A DNA stretch of 64,000 nucleotides from Maritimibacter sp. (GTDB lineage Bacteria; Pseudomonadota; Alphaproteobacteria; Rhodobacterales; Rhodobacteraceae), in assembly GCA_002695005.1 (NCBI GenBank), contig NZNT01000019.1:124001-188000 (forward strand), read 5' to 3'. Positions within the stretch are counted from its first letter, which is position 1. Every line of letters begins with the position of its first letter. Of the stretch, positions 43,648 to 52,199 are shown in pieces. The notes under the pieces are model-generated. The model saw nothing but the letters and a program-made list of their open reading frames with translations, was not told the DNA's origin and did no database searches. A program made the translations under genes and the position numbers.

Positions 43648-44859
43648 TCAGGGTTTGCCACGGTGCCGGGTGCGCGAACGGTCGCGGGCCCGGGCGGCGG
43701 CGGTTTCGATTTCAGTCAGTACGTCGCGCAGCCGGTCGCTGTGGCTGCCGAGGTCCGGCATGGGCGTGCTGGGGGGCCGGCGAACGGGCTTCGGCGGCTC
43801 CGGCATCGGCGCGGGGCGCGGCGGCAGACTGGGCGGCGCATCGCGGCGCGACGACTGGGTCGCGGCCTTGGACACATAGCTTGCCGTATCGATGCCTGTG
43901 GGCTTGGAGGTCGCGGCAGGTGCGGGGCGCGGCGCGGGCTTGGCCGCTGGCGGGGCCGGCGGCGGCGCGGGGCGCGGGGCTGGCTCTGGTGCCGGTGTGG
44001 GTTTCGCCGGGCGCGCCGGGGTGATCCCCTGCATGGCCTGCGCGGCGATGTCCGAGGGCGACGGCCCCTTTGCCGGACGCGGGGCGCTTGGCGCGGGCAT
44101 GGGGGAAGCCTCGGGTTTCCCCTTGCCAGCCCCGCCCTTGGCTGCAGCGCCACCCAGGTAGGCCTTTTGCACCGCCGGGTCTTTGGCAAGGTTGGCGCCG
44201 GTATCCTCGTGAATGATCTCGGTGTTCTCGAGCAGGTAACCCCGATCCGCGATGGCGAGCGACGCTTTGGCGTTTTGTTCGACCAACAGGATACCGATGC
44301 CGGTGTCGCGCACCGCCTTGAGGCTTTGGAAAAGCTCCTTGGACAGAAGCGGCGAGAGGCCGAGCGAGGGTTCGTCCAGCGTCAGAATAGCCGGGTTCGA
44401 CATCATGGCGCGGCCGATGGCGACCATCTGCTGCTCGCCGCCCGACATGGTGCGCGCGACCTGTCTGCGTCGTTCCAGAAGCTTGGGAAACAGCGCATAG
44501 ACCCGGTCGAGGTTCGTGCGTTCGGCATCCTTGGCCCGCTCGGAATAGGCGCCGAGCGTCAGGTTTTCCTCGACGGTCAGGTCGCCGAAAATGCCGCGCC
44601 CCTCGGGCACCAGCGCGATGCCCTCTTCCACGATCCGGTCGGGCTTCATGCCGACAAGCTCATGCCCGTTCATGCGAACCGTGCCCGTGACCTTGCCCTC
44701 ACAGATGCCGCTGATCGCCTTCAGGAGCGTCGACTTCCCGGCGCCGTTCGCGCCGAGGATCACGACGATCTCGCCCTTGCCGACGCGCACCGAGGCGTTG
44801 TTCAGCGCGGGGTGCTGGCCGTAGGCAGCGGAAAGTCCCTTCACCTCAAGCATCGTCAT
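43648..44859 (-). CDS. Liv-type ABC ATPase (LivF-like) with long Pro/Ala-rich C-terminal tail
   Basis: ATG 44859 (403 residues) overlaps the livG stop. Residues 1 to about 235 form a normal LivF ATPase: GANGAGKST, MSGGEQQMVAIGRA, ILTLDEPSLGLSP, LLVEQNA, ending AVQKAYLGG. The remaining 165 or so residues are unlike LivF: a low-complexity Pro/Ala/Lys/Arg region (PAPEPAPRPAPPPAPPAAK and similar) with a Ser/Arg/Pro part, closing in a basic amphipathic helix (DRLRDVLTEIETAAARARDR). The frame stays open with normal codon use, so it is unlikely to be an assembly error. The tail's role is unknown; it could bind a partner. Confidence 0.88.
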   Translation of the reverse strand: MTMLEVKGLSAAYGQHPALNNASVRVGKGEIVVILGANGAGKSTLLKAISGICEGKVTGTVRMNGHELVGMKPDRIVEEGIALVPEGRGIFGDLTVEENLTLGAYSERAKDAERTNLDRVYALFPKLLERRRQVARTMSGGEQQMVAIGRAMMSNPAILTLDEPSLGLSPLLSKELFQSLKAVRDTGIGILLVEQNAKASLAIADRGYLLENTEIIHEDTGANLAKDPAVQKAYLGGAAAKGGAGKGKPEASPMPAPSAPRPAKGPSPSDIAAQAMQGITPARPAKPTPAPEPAPRPAPPPAPPAAKPAPRPAPAATSKPTGIDTASYVSKAATQSSRRDAPPSLPPRPAPMPEPPKPVRRPPSTPMPDLGSHSDRLRDVLTEIETAAARARDRSRTRHRGKP

Positions 44860-45580
44860 CCCCCAGATAGGCGCGGATGACTTCGGGATCGGACAGCACG
44901 TCGTCTGTCGTCCCTTCCGCGATTTTCTTGCCTGAGGACATGACCACGCAGTTGTCGCAAAGCGAGCGGATCGCATCCATGACGTGTTCAACGAGGATGA
45001 TCGTGCGCCCCTCGTCGCGCAGCCGGTGGATGAGGTCGATGCCTTCGGAAAGCTCGGTCGGGTTCAGCCCGGCGAGCCATTCGTCGAGCAGCAGAACCTC
45101 GGGTTCGCCTGACAGCGCGCGGGCAAGCTCGACCCGTTTCGTGTCGATATAAGTCAGCTGGCCGACACGCGACTTGGCCTTGTCCGCCATGCCGATCTTT
45201 TCGAGCACCTGCATCGCGTGGCGTTCGGCCGACTGCCCCCAGCGGCGGCGGTGGCCAAAGACGCCCCCGGCCATGACGTTTTCGAGCACGTTCATCGAGG
45301 GCAGGAGCCGCACGAGTTGGAAGGTCCGAGACACGCCCTTGCGCGCGATCTGGCGGGCGGGCAGTCCGGTGATCGTGCCGCCGCGCAAGCTGATCTCGCC
45401 ATCCGTGGCGGGCAGCGCGCCGGAGATGAGGTTGAGCGTCGTGGACTTGCCCGACCCGTTCGGGCCGATCAGCCCCAGCACCTCATGCTCGCGCACGTCG
45501 AAGCTGACGTTGTCGACCGCGACCAGTCCGCCGAACTGCTTGGTCGCGCCGCGCAGCGATATGACCGTATTCGCCATCAT
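44846..45580 (-). CDS. Liv-type ABC ATPase (LivG-like)
   Basis: ATG 45580 overlaps the livM stop (ATGA), giving 244 residues. Walker A is GPNGSGKST, the Q-loop SRTFQLVRLL, Walker B LLLDEWLAGLNPTE, and the switch His LVEHVMDAI. The signature reads QLTYIDTKRVELARAL, in which the usual glycine is replaced; the DEW of Walker B replaces the usual DEP. Both sites can be tolerated when the partner ATPase has a canonical site, which the tailed LivF does. It overlaps that gene by 14 bases. Confidence 0.88.
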   Translation of the reverse strand: MMANTVISLRGATKQFGGLVAVDNVSFDVREHEVLGLIGPNGSGKSTTLNLISGALPATDGEISLRGGTITGLPARQIARKGVSRTFQLVRLLPSMNVLENVMAGGVFGHRRRWGQSAERHAMQVLEKIGMADKAKSRVGQLTYIDTKRVELARALSGEPEVLLLDEWLAGLNPTELSEGIDLIHRLRDEGRTIILVEHVMDAIRSLCDNCVVMSSGKKIAEGTTDDVLSDPEVIRAYLGDDDA

Positions 45581-46509
45581 GCCATTGCGCTCCGCTTGGC
45601 CGCGCGGCCCTTGAGACGGTCGTAGAGACCGACGAAGCCGCCCGGCAACAGGTAGACAATGGCGAGGAAGCTGAGGCCCAGAAGCAGCGTCGTCTGGTTC
45701 GGGAAGGAGGACGAGATCGCCTCCCAGAGCAGCGTGAAGGGGATGACGCCGACGAGCGGACCCCACAGCCGACCCGTGCCGCCCAGAAGCGCCATGATGA
45801 CAACCTGGAAAGACAACATTGGCGTGAAGGCGGTCGAAGGTTCGATATAGACATATCTGGGCGCGATGATGGCCCCGACGATGGCAGCCACCGCTCCGGA
45901 CACCACAAAAAGAGCCACTTTGGACAGCGCGGTGTTGATGCCGACATGGCGCGCCACGTCCTCGTCATCGCCGATGATGCGCAGCGCGAAGCCGAGGCGC
46001 GAGCGGCCGATGCCCCAGCCGACGAGATAGACGAGTGCAGCGAGGCCGAGAAGCTGCCAGTAGATGTCGTTGTCGGTCAGGTCGGTCAGAACATAGGTGC
46101 CCTTGTGCCCGGTCTGGTTCTGGTACCACGTCACCCCTTGCCGGGTCATTTCGGCCAATCCCAGCGTGAAGATCACGAAGTACACGCCGGACAGGCGGAG
46201 GGTGGCGAGACCCACGAGTGCGGCGAGCACGCCCCCGATCAGCCCGGCGATGGGCAGGAGCACCCAGTAGGGCAGGACCTCGATCCCGGACCCCATGACG
46301 TAGGTGCCGATCCCGAAGAACGCCGCCGTCGCGAGAGAAATGTAATGTGTGGGCCCGGAGAACAGCGCCCAGCTTGTCGCGAGTACCGTGTACATCGCGA
46401 TCGAAACCCCGAGCGAGATTAGGTAGCCGTCACCTGTCAGCGGCAAGAGCGCTGCGACGGCGAGCAGGGCAGTGGCCCAACCCAGCGTTTTCCACTCGTC
46501 GCGCTTCAT
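45577..46509 (-). CDS. Liv-type ABC transporter permease (LivM-like)
   Basis: The 310-residue membrane protein has about nine to ten helices, with LFSGPTHYISLATAAFFGIGTYV and MALLGGTGRLWGPLVGVIPF, the LivM signature blocks. The first block reads SGPTHYISL rather than the common TGQLSLGHAAF. Its start overlaps the livH stop by 4 bases and its stop overlaps livG, so the genes are tightly coupled. It forms the channel with LivH. Confidence 0.9.
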   Translation of the reverse strand: MKRDEWKTLGWATALLAVAALLPLTGDGYLISLGVSIAMYTVLATSWALFSGPTHYISLATAAFFGIGTYVMGSGIEVLPYWVLLPIAGLIGGVLAALVGLATLRLSGVYFVIFTLGLAEMTRQGVTWYQNQTGHKGTYVLTDLTDNDIYWQLLGLAALVYLVGWGIGRSRLGFALRIIGDDEDVARHVGINTALSKVALFVVSGAVAAIVGAIIAPRYVYIEPSTAFTPMLSFQVVIMALLGGTGRLWGPLVGVIPFTLLWEAISSSFPNQTTLLLGLSFLAIVYLLPGGFVGLYDRLKGRAAKRSAMA

Positions 46510-47372
46510 GTCGGCTTCCTCCCGAAGAACCCCTGTGGACGGAACAGCAGGATCAGGATGAACAGCGCGTAGGCCGCGACGAGCGTGAGGCCCGGATCGA
46601 TGACGGAGGCGACGAAGGTTTCGCCGATGCCCAGAACCAGGGCCGCGAGGATCGTGCCGCGCACGTCACCGACGCCACCCATGATGACGATAATGAGCGC
46701 CTTCATGGTGAACATCACGCCGGTGGAGGCGTCCAGCGTCAGGAAGGTCGAGATCACGGCCCCGCCCACTGCAGTCACCGCTCCACCCAGAGCGAAGGCA
46801 CGGGCCGAAAGCTTGGGCACGTCGATACCGACGAGTCGCGCGTTTTCGGGCGACACGGCGACGGCGCGGATCGCCATCCCGGCGCGCGAGACGTTGAGCC
46901 AGAGGAAGAGTCCCGCGCAGAGTACCGCAGCGCAAAGGAAGGCGACCACACGGTTCAGGCCGAAATTGTCACCGAAAATCACGATGGGCCGCGCGAGATA
47001 GGAATAGCTGAAGTAATCGCCTCCGAAGGCCCAGATCATGATGCCCACCATCACGAAGGACAGGCCGAATGTGGTCAGGATCGCATCGACCTCAAGCATT
47101 CCCCTATTCTTGGCCCGGTTCACCAGCGGACGGAGCATGATCCGGTAGATCAGCCAGTTCAGGACGTAGGCGAGGGGCGCCACGAGGAAAATCGTGAGGA
47201 GCGGGCTGACCTGCCCAACGGTGAAAAGGGTGAACGCGACGAAAGCGCCGATCACGAGCATCTCGCCGTTGGCGAGGTTCATGATGCGCGACACGCCGTA
47301 TTGCAAGTTCAGCCCTAGCGCGATCAGCGCATAGGTCCCGCCGAGAATGAGGCCGGTGATGAGGATGTCCAT
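46506..47372 (-). CDS. Liv-type ABC transporter permease (LivH-like)
   Basis: The 288-residue permease has the LivH pattern (GLILGGTYALIALGLNLQYGVSRIMNLANGEMLVIGAF at the N-terminus in three stretches, and IVIMGGVGDVRGTILAALVLGI near the C-terminus) with about eight helices. It is separated from the binding-protein gene by 63 bases that contain a strong hairpin. The ligand class cannot be read from the permease. Confidence 0.9.
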   Translation of the reverse strand: MDILITGLILGGTYALIALGLNLQYGVSRIMNLANGEMLVIGAFVAFTLFTVGQVSPLLTIFLVAPLAYVLNWLIYRIMLRPLVNRAKNRGMLEVDAILTTFGLSFVMVGIMIWAFGGDYFSYSYLARPIVIFGDNFGLNRVVAFLCAAVLCAGLFLWLNVSRAGMAIRAVAVSPENARLVGIDVPKLSARAFALGGAVTAVGGAVISTFLTLDASTGVMFTMKALIIVIMGGVGDVRGTILAALVLGIGETFVASVIDPGLTLVAAYALFILILLFRPQGFFGRKPT

Positions 47373-47390
47373 GAGGTCTCCGTGACAGCT

Positions 47391-47418
47391 GGCGGGCCCG
47401 GATCGGTCCGGACCCGCC
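47391..47418 (-). terminator. Strong hairpin between binding-protein and livH genes
   Basis: On the minus strand GGCGGGTCCGGA pairs with TCCGGGCCCGCC (12 base pairs with one G-U, 4-base loop). No T-run follows. It probably protects binding-protein mRNA or attenuates transcription into the permease genes. Confidence 0.6.
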
Positions 47419-47435
47419 CTTCGCGTTGGACGGGG

Positions 47436-48635
47436 TTATTCCCAGCCGGTCTTGACCATCGGCTCGACGGCACCTTCGCGGCCCGTCTCCTTGATCCCCT
47501 TGAACTCGCCGTCCTGCCACTGGCCGACAGTCCAGTAGGCCGTGTTGTTGTTCTGATCGTCGAAGTCGATCGTGCCCATCACGGTCTCGAATGCGTTGTC
47601 CTTGATGTACTGGGTGACCTCGGCCATATCGAGCGTCCCGGTCGTCTCGATCGCTTCTTCGAGAATTTGGAGCGAGGCATACATCATGCCCGCAGCCCAG
47701 TAGTCCGGCTTGGACCCGGTCGCCGCTTCAAGGCGTGCGGCGTAGTCCTGGAACTCCGGCGATGCGGTGTTGACGCCGCCGATGCCCATGACCCCTTCCG
47801 CTGCCGCACCGAAACGTGCGCCGTAGGACGGGAATGCGGTGGCGACGGCGGTGTAGAAGGCCTTGACGTTCAGCTCTTCGATCATCGCCTGCTCGGTCAG
47901 TCCGAAAGTGTCCGGCGGATAGGACCAAGCCATGAAGGCGTCGGGCTCGGCGGCCTTGGCGGCCTTCATGATGGGTGAGAGGTCCTGCGTGCCCAGCGGG
48001 TACGAAGTTTCATAGACGATCTCGAACCCGGCCGCTTCCAGGGCCGGTTTGCCGACGGCTGCAAGCTCGATTCCGAAGGCGTCGGCCACGTTCACCATCG
48101 CGACCTTGTTGCCGATCTCGCCCGCTTCACGCAGGTCAGACAGCACCTCGACCGCATCTTCTGCGAGGTCGGTGGACCGGCCAAGCAGGAAGAACATGTC
48201 GTTGAACTGCTCAGTCAATTCACCGATCTGGTCAGTCGCGGCCGACGAGGTGATCTGCGGGAACCCGAGCTTGTCGAAGATTGGCGCGGCGGCGAGGTTC
48301 AGGCCGGTCGAATAGGGCGCGAGGATAATATCCGCGTCGTCCTGCGTGGCCAGGCGCTGCACCGCCTTGATGGTCTCGGACGGGTTGGTCTGGTCGTCGT
48401 ACTCGATGACTTCGAGCATCCGCTGCTCGCCACCCACGTTCAGACCGCCACGTTCGTTCACCTCTTCCACCCAGAGGGCGATGTTCGGCCAATGGGTCAC
48501 GGCGGCGCCGCCGGCCAGCGGACCGGTCTTGGGCGCCACGGCCCCGACGACAATCGAGTCCTGGGCGAATGCGGCACCGGCCACCAGCGTGGCAGCCAGC
48601 GTCGTCGTCACCTTGAAGAGTGTTCTCCGTTTCAT
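47436..48635 (-). CDS. Periplasmic binding protein of Liv-type importer
   Basis: The 399-residue protein has a type I signal peptide (MKRRTLFKVTTTLAATLVAGAAFAQ) and a Peripla_BP_6 fold starting VVGAVAPKTGPLAGGAAVTHW. Family landmarks such as VIEYDDQTNPSETIKAVQRL and DFDDQNNNTAYWTVGQW are present. It lies 39 bases downstream of the first aldehyde dehydrogenase gene of the operon. Close association with two aromatic-type aldehyde dehydrogenases suggests an aromatic or aliphatic aldehyde precursor as ligand, which is inference. Confidence 0.88.
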   Translation of the reverse strand: MKRRTLFKVTTTLAATLVAGAAFAQDSIVVGAVAPKTGPLAGGAAVTHWPNIALWVEEVNERGGLNVGGEQRMLEVIEYDDQTNPSETIKAVQRLATQDDADIILAPYSTGLNLAAAPIFDKLGFPQITSSAATDQIGELTEQFNDMFFLLGRSTDLAEDAVEVLSDLREAGEIGNKVAMVNVADAFGIELAAVGKPALEAAGFEIVYETSYPLGTQDLSPIMKAAKAAEPDAFMAWSYPPDTFGLTEQAMIEELNVKAFYTAVATAFPSYGARFGAAAEGVMGIGGVNTASPEFQDYAARLEAATGSKPDYWAAGMMYASLQILEEAIETTGTLDMAEVTQYIKDNAFETVMGTIDFDDQNNNTAYWTVGQWQDGEFKGIKETGREGAVEPMVKTGWE

Positions 48636-48674
48636 GTGTTTCCTCCCTGAGTTCGCGCGTCTGTCGCGCTTTGA

Positions 48675-50123
48675 TTACGTCCAGAACGGGTAATCGGATC
48701 TCGGCTCCTGGACGGTGATCCACCGGAGTTCGGTGAATTCGTGAATGGCGGATGTTCCGCCGAAGCGCCCATAGCCCGAGGTTTTCACCCCTCCGAAGGG
48801 CTTGGACGGGTCGTCGTAGACGGTCGGGCCATTGATGTGGCAAACGCCGGTTTCGAGCAGGCCGGCAAGGGCGCGGGCCCGGCTCGTGTCAGCGGTGAAG
48901 ACGGAAGCCACAAGACCGTATTGCGTGTCGTTCGCGATGGATATCGCCTCTGCCTCGTCGCCGGCGCGTATGATGGCGGCGACGGGGCCGAAGCTTTCCT
49001 CTCCATAAATCTGCATCTCCGGGGTCACCCGGTCCAGCAGGGTGGGCACCACGTAGGAGCCGGACACCTCGCCGCCCGCGATGAGCGTCGCACCCTTCGA
49101 AAGCGCGTCCTCTATCAGACGTCCGACTCGGCGCGCGGCCTCGGCGCTGATAAGCTCGCCGACCTTGTCGCGGTTCTTGCGCGTCAACAACTCGGCGCAT
49201 TGCGCTTCCATCTCGGCGCGGAACGGATCCGCAACGGCGTCGACCACGATCATACGTTCGGTGGCCATGCAGATCTGGCCCTGATTGAAATATGCGCCGT
49301 AGGCTGCGGCCTTTGCAGCAGCGGCGAGATCGGCGTCTTCAAGGACGATCAGCGGCGCCTTGCCGGACAGTTCAAGAAGGCATGGTTTCAGGTGGCGCGC
49401 GCAGATGTCGGCCACGCGTCGACCTACTCGTGTCGAACCGGTGAAGTTCACACGTCGCACCGCCGGGTGTCCGGCAAGTGCATCGACCACGGGCTCGGCC
49501 ATCTCCGGTGCGTGAATGACAGAAGTCAGCGCCCCGGCGGGAAGACCCGCCTCGCAGATCACGTCCACAATTCGCGAATGAAGCATCGGGCACAACTCGC
49601 TGCCCTTGAAGACAACCGTGTTTCCGCACGCCAGCGGCCAGACGATGGCGCGCACCGCAAGTGTCACCGGCGCATTCCACGGTGCGATGGCCAGAACCGC
49701 GCCCACCGGCTCTCGAAAAACCGTGGATTGGATTCCGCTCTTTTCGGATGTCTCCTCGGTCTGCGTGATCTTTTCGGGTATTTTCATCGCCTCGTTGAAC
49801 ACATCGACCGCGATCGAGACGTTGAACCTAATCCAATCCGGCGTAGAGCCCAGTTCTTCGGCGGCGATCTCGACGAACTCCTCGGTATGTTCGATGAGAA
49901 GATCGCGCGCACGGGCGAGGACCTTGCGTTTTTCTTCAACTGACGTGGCACGCCAGACCGGAAAGGCGGCCGCAGAAGCATTGGCGGCGTCACGCGCGTC
50001 ACGCGGACCTGCCGCAACCGCGCGGGTGACAGGTTGGCCGCTGACCGGCGACAGGCGTTCGAACACGGCACCATCGCGTGCCCCGACTCCCGCGTCGCGG
50101 ATATGAAGCTTGGCTTCGAACAT
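48675..50123 (-). CDS. Aldehyde dehydrogenase (salicylaldehyde/vanillin dehydrogenase type)
   Basis: The 482-residue NAD(P)-dependent enzyme heads the minus-strand operon. Landmarks are APWNAPVTLAVRA, FKGSELCPMLHSRI, VNFTGSTRVGRRVA, catalytic Glu in LLELSGKAPLIVL (Ser replaces the usual second Gly), catalytic Cys in NQGQICMATERMIV, and HINGPTVYDD with FGGVKTSGYGRFGG. These resemble NahF and vanillin dehydrogenase. It is divergent from the AraC regulator gene. It is not close enough to the other aldehyde dehydrogenase of the operon to be a recent duplicate. Confidence 0.88.
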   Translation of the reverse strand: MFEAKLHIRDAGVGARDGAVFERLSPVSGQPVTRAVAAGPRDARDAANASAAAFPVWRATSVEEKRKVLARARDLLIEHTEEFVEIAAEELGSTPDWIRFNVSIAVDVFNEAMKIPEKITQTEETSEKSGIQSTVFREPVGAVLAIAPWNAPVTLAVRAIVWPLACGNTVVFKGSELCPMLHSRIVDVICEAGLPAGALTSVIHAPEMAEPVVDALAGHPAVRRVNFTGSTRVGRRVADICARHLKPCLLELSGKAPLIVLEDADLAAAAKAAAYGAYFNQGQICMATERMIVVDAVADPFRAEMEAQCAELLTRKNRDKVGELISAEAARRVGRLIEDALSKGATLIAGGEVSGSYVVPTLLDRVTPEMQIYGEESFGPVAAIIRAGDEAEAISIANDTQYGLVASVFTADTSRARALAGLLETGVCHINGPTVYDDPSKPFGGVKTSGYGRFGGTSAIHEFTELRWITVQEPRSDYPFWT

Positions 50124-50235
50124 GATCCTCCCTTGGCCCGCCGGTGTGCCCCGACGTGACCCTGGAGATCAGCATGACCGAGGATCGCTCCAGAAATAAT
50201 GCCAAAAAATGGGCATGTATTGCTGAAAGTTGGGT

Positions 50236-50260
50236 AAAGTGCAGGAGGGCTGCACCTTTT
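50236..50260 (+). promoter_or_regulatory. Hairpin in the leader of the AraC-type gene
   Basis: GTGCAG and CTGCAC flank GAGGG and are followed by CTTTT, directly before the GGAGG ribosome site of the AraC-type gene. It may be an operator of the divergent operon, a weak attenuator, or a structure that affects translation. Confidence 0.4.
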
Positions 50261-50270
50261 GGAGGTCGTC

Positions 50271-51161
50271 ATGTTCGATTCGCCATCGTCCCGGTTCCGA
50301 GCGGGCCATATTGAATGCGCGCTTCAGGAGCGCGTCGTCGGTGCGCGCGCAGCGGCCGCGACATATGAGTGGTTCGTCTTCTACCTCGACAGTGGGCAGG
50401 CCGTGGCCGAAACCCACGACGGCGATTTCGAGATGTCGGGGCCTGCACTGCGCTGGGGACCGTTGGACGAGCATACCCGATTGCGGGTCTCCGCCGGCGG
50501 CGCGGGCTACTATCTCTTCTTCGGCACCCCGGTATTCGAGGATGCCATCGGTCTCGCCGCAGAGGGCGCCGATCTGAGGATGTTCGCGACACAACATCTC
50601 GTCGCGTCCTTTGAGCGCAGCGATACGCTGGGGCAGCGGCTCGACACACTTTTTGATCGAATTACGAACGAAGCGACGACGCCGCAGTTCGGAAGCGAAA
50701 TCGCACTATCGGCCTACCTGCGGCTACTTCTCGTTCTACTCTGGCGCAGTGTTGACCGGGACATCATCCCGCAGGAGCCAAAAAGCCAGGGACTGGGCGA
50801 CATCAATGTGTTCCGCAATCTGGTGGAGGCGCATTTTCGGGCGCGTTGGACGGCGCGGCACTATGCCGACGAGATGGGCATTACCTATGACCGACTGCAT
50901 GATCTTTGTGTGCGCCTTGTCGGCAAGCCACCGGCCCGCCTGATCCGTGAGCGCTCGCTCCACGAGGCGCGGGTGCTTCTGCAACGCACGTCCTTGTCCG
51001 CAGAACGGATCGCCGCGATGCTCGGCTTTTCTTCCGCGAGCCAGTTCAACCACTTCTTCAAATCGATGGCGGGCGAAACGCCGGGTGCCTTCCGCAAGCA
51101 GGCTCTCGGGCGGCGCGAGGAAAGCGAAGTTGGGTTGGAGCGGTTCTCGGACTGGCCGTGA
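50271..51161 (+). CDS. AraC-family transcriptional regulator
   Basis: ATG 50271 (296 residues) follows GGAGG with ideal spacing. The N-terminal half looks like a cupin-type sensor (YEWFVFYLDSGQAVAETHDGD, GGAGYYLFFGTPVFEDAI). The C-terminal AraC DNA-binding domain (about residues 185-285) shows WTARHYADEMGITYDRLHDL, RSLHEARVLLQRTSLSAERIAAMLGFSSASQFNHFFK and AGETPGAFRK. Divergent position implies it controls the aldehyde dehydrogenase-Liv-flotillin operon, probably activating it when the transported compound is present. Confidence 0.88.
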   Translation: MFDSPSSRFRAGHIECALQERVVGARAAAATYEWFVFYLDSGQAVAETHDGDFEMSGPALRWGPLDEHTRLRVSAGGAGYYLFFGTPVFEDAIGLAAEGADLRMFATQHLVASFERSDTLGQRLDTLFDRITNEATTPQFGSEIALSAYLRLLLVLLWRSVDRDIIPQEPKSQGLGDINVFRNLVEAHFRARWTARHYADEMGITYDRLHDLCVRLVGKPPARLIRERSLHEARVLLQRTSLSAERIAAMLGFSSASQFNHFFKSMAGETPGAFRKQALGRREESEVGLERFSDWP

Positions 51162-51168
51162 GCCGGAG

Positions 51169-52077
51169 TCATTTACGCAGGTCCTGTGCCAGCATGTCGA
51201 TGAAACGCTCCGCACTGGGCGAAAGCGTGTGCCGACGGCGCTTCACGAGACCGGCGTCGCGCTTGATGACCGGGTCGACGAGCGGGAGGCTACGGATGCC
51301 CGGCGCCGGCTGCGCGCTGGCCAGACGCCCTGGCAGGACCGCTAGTCCAATGCCGCAGGCAGACATCCACGCCGCGCTGCCGAGAAACCCGACCTCTGCA
51401 ACCACACGGGGGCGAATGTTCAGTTTCGCAAGCGTCGTCTCAACCATCCCGCGCACACCATAGTCGCGGCGCGACAAGATGAGAGGTTCGTCCACCAGTT
51501 CGCTCCAGCCGACGCTCTCGCGGTCGGCAAAGCGATGCTCAGCAGCACAGATGATGCATAACGGGTCGGCATGGAGGCTTTGCCAGTCCAGCGCGGACTT
51601 GTCCTCCGGTTCAGTTCCGATGCCGAAGTCGGCGCGCTGTTCGATGATGTTGGAATAGAACTGGTCCGGTGCGCAGTCGTCGAGGATCAGACTGACTGCG
51701 GGATAGGCCGCACGAAACCGTCGCACGGTCGGGGGCAGGAGGGTCAGCCCGGTCGCGGGCGTTGCCGTGAGACGGATGCGCCCGCGCTCCAGGTCCCGCA
51801 GTCCGCGGATGGTTTCCTCCAATGTAGAGAGATCGCCGAGAATACGCTCCACCAGACCGATCACGCTTTCGCCCGCCGCTGAAGGGGCAAGCGAGCGCGT
51901 CGTACGGTCGAACAGAGTCGCTCCGAGGACCGTTTCCGCCTGCCGGATCAGCACACTCGCCGCAGACTGCGTGATGTTGAGTGCTTCGGCGGCCGCCGAG
52001 ATCTGACCGGTGCGGTAGACCTGCTGGATGGCGCGCAACTGTTTGAGAGTCAGGCTGGAAACCGACATTTGATACAT
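51169..52077 (-). CDS. LysR-family transcriptional regulator
   Basis: The 302-residue regulator has the LysR helix-turn-helix (LKQLRAIQQVYRTGQISAAAEALNITQSAASVLIRQ) split over residues 10-46 and a periplasmic-binding-type effector domain (RIRLTATPATGLTLLPP, ADFGIGTEPE, GLAVLPGRLA). ATG 52068 is an equally possible start; neither has a clear ribosome site. It is divergent from the TAXI-TRAP/decarboxylase operon and likely regulates it. Its end meets the AraC-type gene tail-to-tail after 7 bases with no visible terminator. Confidence 0.9.
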   Translation of the reverse strand: MYQMSVSSLTLKQLRAIQQVYRTGQISAAAEALNITQSAASVLIRQAETVLGATLFDRTTRSLAPSAAGESVIGLVERILGDLSTLEETIRGLRDLERGRIRLTATPATGLTLLPPTVRRFRAAYPAVSLILDDCAPDQFYSNIIEQRADFGIGTEPEDKSALDWQSLHADPLCIICAAEHRFADRESVGWSELVDEPLILSRRDYGVRGMVETTLAKLNIRPRVVAEVGFLGSAAWMSACGIGLAVLPGRLASAQPAPGIRSLPLVDPVIKRDAGLVKRRRHTLSPSAERFIDMLAQDLRK

Positions 52078-52199
52078 TCATTTTGTTCATGAATTAATTA
52101 CAAAAATTCAGTTTTGTTATCAAGCGGTTCATATTAGCCTTTTCCCACACACCTCGTCGCATCGAAAAACAAGACGGCGGGGGTGCAGGGAGGAATGAC
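52078..52199. promoter_or_regulatory. Shared promoter region of LysR gene and TRAP operon
   Basis: This 122-base region is strikingly AT-rich in its first half (about 52078-52135) compared with its surroundings. It contains GAATTAATTAC-like partial dyads of the kind LysR regulators bind, but no single clear T-N11-A palindrome can be fixed by eye. GGGAGGAA at its right end is the ribosome site for the TAXI gene. Confidence 0.45.
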
